Position numbers and translations under genes: made by a program. Below are positions 1 through 6,063 of a stretch of DNA of 10,911 nucleotides, piece after piece. The notes beneath the pieces were generated by a model that did no database searches, was not told the origin of the DNA, and was given only the letters and a program-made list of their open reading frames with translations. How positions within the stretch are numbered: the stretch's first letter is position 1; every line of letters begins with the position of its first letter. This DNA comes from Anaerolineales bacterium (lineage in GTDB: Bacteria > Chloroflexota > Anaerolineae > Anaerolineales > JABWBV01): NCBI GenBank assembly GCA_027019845.1, contig JALUWE010000277.1:1-10911 (forward strand). Direction: 5' to 3'.

Positions 1-2
1 AG

Positions 3-257
3 ACCAACCGGATCGTGTTCGTGGACGAAGACGTGCCCGGTGGAACAACCGCCTATATGATGCAAGAAGTGCTGGAAAAACAAGGGGGCTACTATTGGCT
101 GGATTCAGCCCCACGCACCCTCTCAGCCCAGCCCCACCGGCCGGCGTATGGGTCGGACGGAAACTACTTCTCGAAGCCGAACGTAGAGGATGTGATCGAA
201 GCCGTATACGGAGTGATGCACGAAACCGCACCCTCCAAATTCCCGATCTTCTATTGA
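3..257 (+). CDS. Alpha-ketoacid dehydrogenase E1 component, beta-type C-terminal end (5' truncated by window)
   Basis: Only the last 84 codons are present; the frame is open from base 3 and ends at TGA 255-257. The peptide (TNRIVFVDEDVPGGTTAYMM onward) matches the transketolase C-terminal domain of thiamine-diphosphate-dependent E1 subunits of the pyruvate or branched-chain 2-oxoacid dehydrogenase complexes. Recognisable family features are VDEDVPGG, the LDS-P segment, the HRPAYG-DG-YFSKP block and a final helix VEDVIEAVYGVMHE. In the family this domain binds the partner alpha subunit and helps place the E1 heterotetramer on the E2 core; the reaction is oxidative decarboxylation of a 2-oxoacid. 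Which 2-oxoacid is used, and whether alpha and beta are fused here as in some bacteria, cannot be told from this fragment. The GTG at 15 is an internal valine codon, not a start. The gene ends 374 bp before the next likely start. Confidence 0.85.
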   Translation, partial: TNRIVFVDEDVPGGTTAYMMQEVLEKQGGYYWLDSAPRTLSAQPHRPAYGSDGNYFSKPNVEDVIEAVYGVMHETAPSKFPIFY

Positions 258-286
258 ACAGCGGAAAACCTTCCCCAGGACAACCC

Positions 287-306
287 GGCGACCGCGCGCG
301 GTCGCC
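287..306. terminator. Perfect 20-bp GC palindrome, possible terminator hairpin of the E1 gene
   Basis: GGCGACCGCGCGCGGTCGCC is its own reverse complement. As RNA it would form an 8-bp stem with a CGCG loop, starting 29 bases after the E1 stop codon. The position suits a transcription end hairpin, but no T-tract follows (next bases AACGTACCCCC), so it is not a classical intrinsic terminator. It could act as a 3' stabilising hairpin or as a protein-binding palindrome. The palindrome is certain; the function is inferred. Confidence 0.4.
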
Positions 307-341
307 AACGTACCCCCAAAGACCCTCCCCCGAATTATGGA

Positions 342-369
342 TTGAAATTTCAGAAAGTCGCTCTATAAT
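342..369 (+). promoter_or_regulatory. Sigma-70-type promoter P1 upstream of the cyclase gene
   Basis: TTGAAA (342-347) and a perfect TATAAT (364-369) are separated by 16 bp, close to the sigma-70 consensus. Transcription would start near base 376. The -35 overlaps the palindrome TGAAATTTCA (343-352), and the -10 lies inside CTCTAT-A-ATAGAG (361-373), so a dimeric regulator could cover either element. It sits in the AT-richest stretch of the intergenic region and points at the four-gene plus-strand run. Confidence 0.6.
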
Positions 370-404
370 AGAGTAGATATTTTTCCCGAGAGAGAGCCAT
401 CCAC

Positions 405-445
405 GAACTCCTGACGACAACAGAGGAGGCCGGTGTCAGGAGTTC
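405..445 (+). repeat. 11-bp perfect inverted repeat (stem-loop) in the leader
   Basis: GAACTCCTGAC at 405-415 is the exact reverse complement of GTCAGGAGTTC at 435-445; a GU pair (416 with 434) can extend the stem. The loop of about 18 nt holds AGAGGAGG (422-429), a strong Shine-Dalgarno-like run. The sequence AGATTATTATTG follows the right arm, which is T-rich but interrupted, so a weak terminator or attenuator is possible. As DNA it could also be a regulator site. The inverted repeat itself is directly seen. Confidence 0.6.
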
Positions 446-454
446 AGATTATTA

Positions 455-482
455 TTGCCCGGTAGACTTTATAAAGTACAAT
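455..482 (+). promoter_or_regulatory. Possible second promoter P2
   Basis: TTGCCC (455-460) and TACAAT (477-482) are 16 bp apart, each a partial match to sigma-70 elements. This is weaker than P1. It overlaps the TTG codon that would be the most upstream start of the cyclase frame, one more reason to place the real start downstream. Confidence 0.3.
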
Positions 483-631
483 ATAGCCAACTGGGCAGGC
501 TAAAAAACCTGTCTCGGACCTCACCGCAACCAACAGTTCACCTCACCACGTCAGGGGATTGCATCTCCCGCGTTGTTACACGCAACGCAGCGATGTGTTT
601 CCTTGTAATGACGGCAACTGTAGTGACCGGT

Positions 632-3600
632 ATGAAAAAAAATAATCCGATAACTTTTACACAAACGATGATCCACGATACCCCTGACAGCCTCTCCCCA
701 TCAGGCCCTTGGGCACAAGTCGAACTAACTCCCCAAGAGTATGCAGATAAAGTCGCCAAGCTCGAAGCACTTCACAAAATCGGCGTAGCGATCACCTCCA
801 CCCTGGAAATCGATGCGCTATTGCAACTGGTCGTCGAACAGGCCGCCCTGCTCTTGAACACAGACAGTTGTTCAATTGCATTGCTGGAGCAGGAAACAGG
901 CGAACTGGTTTTCATGGCCGCGGTAGACGATATCGTCGGGAAACGGATCCCCCCCGGTCAGGGAATCATGTTTCGCTCTCTCCAAGAAGGCAAAGCCCAA
1001 ATCGTTCCCGATCTGTTGCAAGAATCCCTACACTACGCGAAAATCGGGAAGGAGAGCAAATTAATCGCCCGTTCTCTGCTATCCGTTCCGCTTCAAGTAG
1101 GGGATAAACCCCTGGGCGTTTTAGCCGCTGTCAATCGCCAACCTCACTACTTCTCCTTAGAGGATCGCGATTTACTGGTCACTATGGCGGGTTACGTCTC
1201 CATCGCCATCGAAAACACACGGTTGTTTAAGCAAGTTCAACACTACAGCCGCGAACTGGAACAAAAAGTCGCCCGCCGCACCGCCAAACTACAGAAATTT
1301 TACCAACGCCAGGCAGCCCTGGCAAAAATTGAGCTGGCTATCAACCAGCCACACGAACTGGACAAAGTATTGAAACAGATTTGCGAATCAACCACACGCG
1401 AGGTCACCATCAACGGCGAAACGATTATCTTGCTTTGGGATGAACAGACCCAATCCTTCACCGCCAGCGCAACCACATACCAGGAATATTCTCTCGAAAA
1501 AATTTCCAATGTCGTCAAAAAGCAGGGGATCAGCCGCTCGGTCGTCGAAACCCGGCGCCCCGTCATCGTGCAAGACCTGAGCCGCACGCCCTTCCCACCT
1601 CCCAACCCTTTCCTTATCGAAACGAACATCCAATCCCTGGCAGCTTTTCCATTGCTGGCAGAAGAAGAAGTCCTGGGTGTGATGGTGGTTGTGGACCGCC
1701 AACGCCGAGAGTTCCTGGACGAAGACATCGATTTTATGACCACCCTGGCAAACCGGGCTGCCAACTCGATTTGGAAAGTGCGTCTATACGAAGCCGAACG
1801 GAAACAACGCGCCAAAGCAGAAGCCCATGCGCAAGAATTACGCAAACGCGAAAGATACCTCGCCATTCTCAACGACATCACGCGCACAGCTATCGAACAA
1901 CAAGACCTGCACCTGGTATTGGAAACAATAGCCCCTCGCTTGCAGGACCTGTTTCAAGCAAGCGGCTGCTACATCACACTTTGGGACGAAGAGCTGGAAA
2001 GGACACTCCCCTCGATAGCCGCCGGAAAGACCCACATCCCTTACCACCAGATCAAAACCCAGCCAGGCGAACACACCATGACGGCCTCCGTCCTCAAAGC
2101 CGGGCGGGCACTGCTCGCCAAAGACGTTCGCAACACCCCTTACATTGATCCCGAGATCGCGAAAAACTTCCCCATGCGCTCTCTTTTAGGGCTTCCCTTG
2201 ATCGCCGATAACCAGAAACTGGGCGCCGTGCTCCTGGCTTACCACCAGCCCCCCGCGTTCTCCGACGAAATGATCATGCTTGGAGAACAGGCCGCCCGCC
2301 AGATCGCGCTCGCCATCGCCAAAATCCAGGCCATCGAAACGGCCCAACGCCGCGCCAGGGAAGCCGAGACCCTGCGCCAGGCAGCCGCCGCGGTGAGCGA
2401 AACCCTCAACGAACAGGCAGCCATCGAGCGCATCCTGTTACAGATGCAACGCGTAGTACCCTACGACAGCGCTTCCGTACAACTCCTGCGAGAGGGCTAT
2501 CTGGAAATCGTTGGCGGCAACGGCTGGGACAACGAAGAGGACATCTTAGGCCTGCAATTCCCGGTTCCCGGAGATAACCCCAATTCGATTGTCATTCGAG
2601 AACGCCGCCCCTTGATTCTGGAAAACGCACCCGAATCCCATCGCCCATTCCTGGAAGTTCCGCACAGCCACATTCGATCATGGCTGGGAGTGCCGCTCAT
2701 ATTTCACGAAAAAGTCATCGGCATGTTGGCACTGGACAGCAAGCAGCCACACTACTTTACTTCCCGCCATGCCAGCCTGGTCGCTGCCTTTGCCGATCAA
2801 GTAGCTATCGCAATCGAAAACGCTCGTCTCTTCGAGACTACCAAAAAAGCCGCACTCGAAGCCCGCATCGCACAAGACATTCTTCACCGCCTGAACGTTG
2901 TCCAGGATGTCATCGATGCCTTCCCCTTCGTGACCGAAGGGCTGTTAGAGATGACCGAAGCAGCATACATCAGTCTGGCGATGCTCGATGAGGACCCAGA
3001 TTGGTTCATCATGATCGCCCTGGACCATCCCCGCCCGGAATTAAGCGAAGGCACCCGGATGCGTGTTTCCCACACATCTGCGGCAGAAGATGTCCTGGCC
3101 GGCCGCGTACACCTCACCCCTGATCTCTCCCTGGAATCAACAACGCTTGCCGAACAGATTCTCCTGGAAGCCGGTCACAAATCGCGCATCAACCTGCCCT
3201 TGCGCACCCCCTCCGGCGTCATCGGCGCCTTGAACCTGACCTGGAAAGTCAAGCACGGCTTCCAGCTCGATCAAATCCCCATTCTGATGCAAATCTCCGA
3301 CGCCTTCGCCCTGGCCATCCAAAAACAACGGCTGCTGGAAACCGAACGTGTACGCGTCAAAGAACTGGAAGCCCTCCGGGCCACCATAGCGGACATTTCT
3401 GCTGAGCTTGAAATGCCCCGGCTACTCCAAATCATTTTGAAACGAGCGATAGAATTGCTCAACGTGACCGGCGGAGAAGTGGGTCTGGTACAGGAAAACG
3501 GCACAGAGATAACCGTGCCCGCCTCTTTTAATACAGGACGAGACGACCCAAACGCCAAAATCTTCGCCGGCGACAGCGTTTTGGAATTCGTGGCCCAAAC

Positions 3601-4360
3601 AGGTGAACCCATACTCATCCCAGACTTCCGAAGATGGGAAAACTGCCCCGCTGAATTTGCACACGGGCCGTGGTACGGCGTGATAGCCACCCCCATCAAT
3701 ATTCGTAATAACCTGTTAGGCGTACTGGCCCTGTGCGATACCCGCCCCGAGAGCACATTCAAAGCCTCGGACCTGGACCTGCTCACCCTGTTTGCCAGCC
3801 AGGTCGCCATTGCCATCGATAACGCCAAGCTGTTTGAAGAAGTCCAATTGATGGCTACCACAGATGAACTCACCGGTATAAACAACCGCCGCCAGTTATT
3901 CCAGGCAGGCCGCGAAAAATTCGAACACGCCCGCCGCAGCGGTTTACCGTTTTCCGCCATTATGTTCGACATCGATCATTTCAAGAAGATCAACGACAAC
4001 CTCGGACACGCCACGGGCGACGAAATCTTGCACGCCCTGGCCGAAACCTGCTTCCATGAAATCCGCAAAGCAGACATATTTGGGCGGTATGGCGGCGAAG
4101 AGTTCACCATTCTGCTGCCAAATACCACCCTCGAACAGGCCAAAAATCTGGCCGAACGCCTGCGCGCCCGCGTAGAAAACACACCCTTTCGAACAAATCG
4201 GGGCGAGATCTCCATCACCATCAGTCTGGGCGTTGCCCAAATTTCGGATGACATACCAGACCTGGCCTCCCTCATCGACCGCGCAGACACCGCCCTGTAT
4301 GCCGCAAAACAATCCGGCCGTAACCAGGTGGTCGTCTTCGAGACATCCAAAGATCAGTAG
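632..4360 (+). CDS. Diguanylate cyclase with six tandem GAF domains
   Basis: A predicted soluble sensor enzyme of 1242 aa that makes c-di-GMP from two GTP. No membrane segment is visible. Reading from ATG 632, GAF-type units lie at about residues 45-200, 226-388, 409-568, 581-735, 744-905 and 911-1072; most begin with a helix and LEIDALLQ- or LPRLLQ-like turn and end in an (V/I)AIAI(E/D)NA(R/K)LFE-like helix. Charged helical linkers such as RELEQKVARRTAKLQ follow several of them. GAF4, GAF6 and GAF1 look closest to the canonical form; GAF5 is the most divergent. The GGDEF domain (about 1076-1240) starts at TTDELTGINNRR, contains FDIDHFKKINDNLGHATGDE, and has an intact active site GGEEF (1154-1158). 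RKAD (1145-1148) lies five residues before it, the RxxD inhibitory site, so product feedback is expected. No EAL or HD-GYP domain is present. The start is uncertain: the frame opens further upstream (TTG 455), but that part looks non-coding; ATG 668 is an alternative. No clear Shine-Dalgarno precedes any of them. By eye the gene is less GC-rich than the genes downstream. The next gene starts 5 bp after the stop. Confidence 0.9.
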   Translation: MKKNNPITFTQTMIHDTPDSLSPSGPWAQVELTPQEYADKVAKLEALHKIGVAITSTLEIDALLQLVVEQAALLLNTDSCSIALLEQETGELVFMAAVDDIVGKRIPPGQGIMFRSLQEGKAQIVPDLLQESLHYAKIGKESKLIARSLLSVPLQVGDKPLGVLAAVNRQPHYFSLEDRDLLVTMAGYVSIAIENTRLFKQVQHYSRELEQKVARRTAKLQKFYQRQAALAKIELAINQPHELDKVLKQICESTTREVTINGETIILLWDEQTQSFTASATTYQEYSLEKISNVVKKQGISRSVVETRRPVIVQDLSRTPFPPPNPFLIETNIQSLAAFPLLAEEEVLGVMVVVDRQRREFLDEDIDFMTTLANRAANSIWKVRLYEAERKQRAKAEAHAQELRKRERYLAILNDITRTAIEQQDLHLVLETIAPRLQDLFQASGCYITLWDEELERTLPSIAAGKTHIPYHQIKTQPGEHTMTASVLKAGRALLAKDVRNTPYIDPEIAKNFPMRSLLGLPLIADNQKLGAVLLAYHQPPAFSDEMIMLGEQAARQIALAIAKIQAIETAQRRAREAETLRQAAAAVSETLNEQAAIERILLQMQRVVPYDSASVQLLREGYLEIVGGNGWDNEEDILGLQFPVPGDNPNSIVIRERRPLILENAPESHRPFLEVPHSHIRSWLGVPLIFHEKVIGMLALDSKQPHYFTSRHASLVAAFADQVAIAIENARLFETTKKAALEARIAQDILHRLNVVQDVIDAFPFVTEGLLEMTEAAYISLAMLDEDPDWFIMIALDHPRPELSEGTRMRVSHTSAAEDVLAGRVHLTPDLSLESTTLAEQILLEAGHKSRINLPLRTPSGVIGALNLTWKVKHGFQLDQIPILMQISDAFALAIQKQRLLETERVRVKELEALRATIADISAELEMPRLLQIILKRAIELLNVTGGEVGLVQENGTEITVPASFNTGRDDPNAKIFAGDSVLEFVAQTGEPILIPDFRRWENCPAEFAHGPWYGVIATPINIRNNLLGVLALCDTRPESTFKASDLDLLTLFASQVAIAIDNAKLFEEVQLMATTDELTGINNRRQLFQAGREKFEHARRSGLPFSAIMFDIDHFKKINDNLGHATGDEILHALAETCFHEIRKADIFGRYGGEEFTILLPNTTLEQAKNLAERLRARVENTPFRTNRGEISITISLGVAQISDDIPDLASLIDRADTALYAAKQSGRNQVVVFETSKDQ

Positions 4361-4365
4361 ATCGC

Positions 4366-5214
4366 ATGACCATCACCATCCGTGCGCTCACTCGATTCGA
4401 GGAATTCCTGGAACTTCAACAACTGCACCAAACCATTTGGGGCATCCAGGCCGGGCTCTACCCGCCAATGGTGAACACCGCCTCCCAAAACGGCGGTGTG
4501 GTGCTGGGCGCGTTCGACGGAGAACGCATGGTCGGCTTCAGCTTCGCCTTCCTGGGACGCCATCACGACGGCAGCCTCAAGCTGTGCTCCCAAACCACCG
4601 GCTTCCTGCCCGAATACCGCGGCCAGGGGCTGGGCACGGCCATCAAGTGGGCGCAATTCGACCGCGCCCGCCAGATGCAAATCCCCCTCATCACCTGGAC
4701 GTTCGACCCGCTCGAAGCCCCCAACGCCTACCTGAACCTGCACAAACTGGGCGGCACCAGCCACACCTACAAAGTCAATATCTACGGCGAGCACTTCTCC
4801 CGCTTTGGTGAAGGGATGCCCAGCGACCGGCTGATCCTCGAGTGGTGGCTGGAAGACGAACGCGTCAACCGGCTTCGGCAGGGAGAGACCCCGCCCGCCG
4901 ATCCGCCCCCGGCCCCGATCATCAACCCCGCCCGCGGGCCGGGGCTGACCCGTAAAATCTCCCGCCTCGAACTGGAACACGCCGCGGCGGAAGTGCTGCT
5001 CGAAATCCCCGCCAACATCCAGGCCATGCGCCAAAGCGACATGTCCCTGGCGCGCGAGTGGCGTTTTGCCACCCGCAAAGCCTTCCAGACTTATTTCCAA
5101 CGCGGCTACACCGCAGTCGATGTATACAAAAAACGCCTAAATAACGAAATACGGGTATACTACGCCCTCCGAAACACTGGAAGCACTGGGAATACTGAGT
5201 CCACTGACCACTGA
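4366..5214 (+). CDS. GNAT-superfamily acetyltransferase, COG3375 type
   Basis: 282 aa. It resembles the predicted acetyltransferases of COG3375, which transfer an acyl group from acyl-CoA to an unknown amine. The acyl-CoA pyrophosphate-binding motif R-x-x-G-x-G is present as RGQGLG (85-90) after TTGFLPEY. Other family-like blocks are YPPMVNTASQNGG (32-44), GERMVGFSFAFLG (52-64), LITWTFDPLEAPNAYLNL (108-125), KLGG at 127-130 and PSDRLILEWWL (152-162). A helical C-terminal part follows a Pro-rich linker (about 175-192). The last 13 residues, from N270, are a low-complexity tail (NTG-STG-NTE-STD-H) encoded by a short DNA repeat, and the stop codon lies inside the heptamer array. The ATG is 5 bp after the cyclase stop with no Shine-Dalgarno, so translation is probably coupled. 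The substrate is unknown. The adjacent deacetylase gene hints at an amino-sugar or similar amine, but this is inference only. Confidence 0.8.
   Translation: MTITIRALTRFEEFLELQQLHQTIWGIQAGLYPPMVNTASQNGGVVLGAFDGERMVGFSFAFLGRHHDGSLKLCSQTTGFLPEYRGQGLGTAIKWAQFDRARQMQIPLITWTFDPLEAPNAYLNLHKLGGTSHTYKVNIYGEHFSRFGEGMPSDRLILEWWLEDERVNRLRQGETPPADPPPAPIINPARGPGLTRKISRLELEHAAAEVLLEIPANIQAMRQSDMSLAREWRFATRKAFQTYFQRGYTAVDVYKKRLNNEIRVYYALRNTGSTGNTESTDH
5173..5208 (+). repeat. Four degenerate 9-bp repeats encoding (N/S)-T-(G/E/D) at the GNAT C-terminus
   Basis: The units are AACACTGGA, AGCACTGGG, AATACTGAG and TCCACTGAC. They keep the reading frame and translate to NTG, STG, NTE and STD. They run directly into, and overlap by 8 bp, the perfect-spacing 7-bp array that follows. 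All share the (C/T)ACTG core. The 9-bp spacing is what keeps the gene open here; the change to 7-bp spacing brings in the TGA stop. Confidence 0.7.
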
Positions 5215-5242
5215 ACACTGAACACTGACCACTGACCACTGA
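5201..5242 (+). repeat. Heptanucleotide tandem array, six copies of (C/A)CACTGA
   Basis: Six exact 7-bp steps: CCACTGA, CCACTGA, ACACTGA, ACACTGA, CCACTGA, CCACTGA; only the first base varies (C or A). The array supplies the TGA stop of the GNAT gene (5212-5214) and ends 8 bp before the ATG of the deacetylase gene, so it fills most of this spacer. Short heptamer arrays of this style are known in filamentous cyanobacteria (STRR sequences); I infer a similar class here. It lacks the unit length and unique spacers of a CRISPR array. Confidence 0.85.
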
Positions 5243-5250
5243 CTCCCCCC

Positions 5251-6027
5251 ATGAACAACAAATTCTACATCCCCGAACGCGTCATGGTCGTCATGGCACA
5301 CCCCGACGACATCGAATTTTCTTGCGCAGGGACGATTGCGCGCTGGACAAAGGCAGGCGCAAAAGCCTGCTACGTACTCTGCACCAGCGGCGACGGCGGC
5401 ATTGCCGCAGAGGGCATCACCCGCCAACAGGCCGCCAAAATCCGGGAAGCCGAACAACGCCAGGCCGCCAAAATCTGCGGCGTGGACGAGGTCGTTTTTC
5501 TACGCGAACCCGACGGGATGCTGCAACCCACCCTGGAACTGCGCAAAAAGATCGTGCGCGAAATCCGCCGTTTCCGCCCCGAGGTGCTCATCTGCGGCGA
5601 CCCTACGGTGGTATGGGTGGGATCGAATTACATCAACCACCCCGACCACCGCGCCGCGGCCACCGCCGCCATCGAGGCCGTCTTCCCCGCGGCGGGCCAG
5701 CCCCACGTGTTCGAAGAACTCGCAAAAGAAGGGCTTCAGGCACACAAAACACGCAAAGTATACGTCAGCGTATGGAGCGACCCTGACGTTTTCGTCAACA
5801 TCGAAGAGACCATCGACCTGAAGATCGCAGCCTTGCGCGCCCACAAGAGCCAGATGAAAGACTGGGACCCCGAACCGCGTATCAAAGAATGGGCTGCCGA
5901 GCGCGGCAAGGGAAAAGAGATGGCCTATGCCGAGGCTTTCCGGGTGGTGACGCTGGAGAGCGACGAGGACTGGGAAAAGTGGAAGGGTCAGGTCGCCGGT
6001 CGAGAGCGCGCGCTCCCGCCTGAATGA
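5251..6027 (+). CDS. PIG-L/LmbE-family zinc deacetylase
   Basis: 258 aa, usual length for the family, which hydrolyses N-acetyl groups, mostly on GlcNAc-containing compounds (GlcNAc-PI, the mycothiol and bacillithiol precursors, chitobiose). The N-terminal zinc motif AHPDD is at residues 16-20 within VMVVMAHPDDIEFSCAGTIA; D19 is the expected catalytic base and H17 and D20 zinc ligands. The second metal motif NHPDH (129-133) supplies the third histidine. CTSGDGG (44-50) and EQRQAAKICGVDEVVFL are also typical. No signal peptide, so it is probably cytoplasmic. Its ATG is 36 bp after the GNAT stop, with the heptamer array between and no Shine-Dalgarno in the C-rich run just before the start. It is likely co-transcribed with the GNAT gene. 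The actual substrate cannot be read from sequence; a small-molecule thiol or a glycan precursor are both possible. Confidence 0.88.
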   Translation: MNNKFYIPERVMVVMAHPDDIEFSCAGTIARWTKAGAKACYVLCTSGDGGIAAEGITRQQAAKIREAEQRQAAKICGVDEVVFLREPDGMLQPTLELRKKIVREIRRFRPEVLICGDPTVVWVGSNYINHPDHRAAATAAIEAVFPAAGQPHVFEELAKEGLQAHKTRKVYVSVWSDPDVFVNIEETIDLKIAALRAHKSQMKDWDPEPRIKEWAAERGKGKEMAYAEAFRVVTLESDEDWEKWKGQVAGRERALPPE

Positions 6028-6063
6028 ACGAAAAATTCCCCCTAACGCCCGAGCGCGCGGAAA

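Larger units (their letters stand above)
376..631 (+). promoter_or_regulatory. Hairpin-rich presumed 5' leader of the cyclase operon
   Basis: If P1 is used and translation starts at 632, the mRNA carries a leader of about 255 nt. Base-pairing found by eye: an 11-bp perfect stem (405-415 with 435-445), a 6-bp stem with one GU (494-499 with 508-513), a 6-bp stem with one GU and a 3-nt loop (554-559 with 563-568), and a 6- to 7-bp stem (570-576 with 582-588). I recognise no known riboswitch, and the conserved c-di-GMP-I core is not visible. It may be a cis-regulatory RNA or simply a structured UTR. The frame is open from 377 to the cyclase, but the encoded peptide resembles no protein family I know. 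Confidence 0.35.

Noticed and set aside
455..631. N-terminal extension of the cyclase frame from TTG 455
   Set aside because: The 59 residues show no domain, overlap the possible P2 promoter and several hairpins, and start at a rare codon without a ribosome site. ATG 632 is followed about 45 residues later by the first GAF domain. The start is still uncertain.
376..631. Known c-di-GMP riboswitch before the cyclase
   Set aside because: I looked for the conserved c-di-GMP-I core and tetraloop-receptor elements and did not find them; the hairpins do not have that arrangement.
5201..5242. CRISPR array
   Set aside because: The unit is only 7 bp, there are no unique spacers, and no cas-like gene is nearby.
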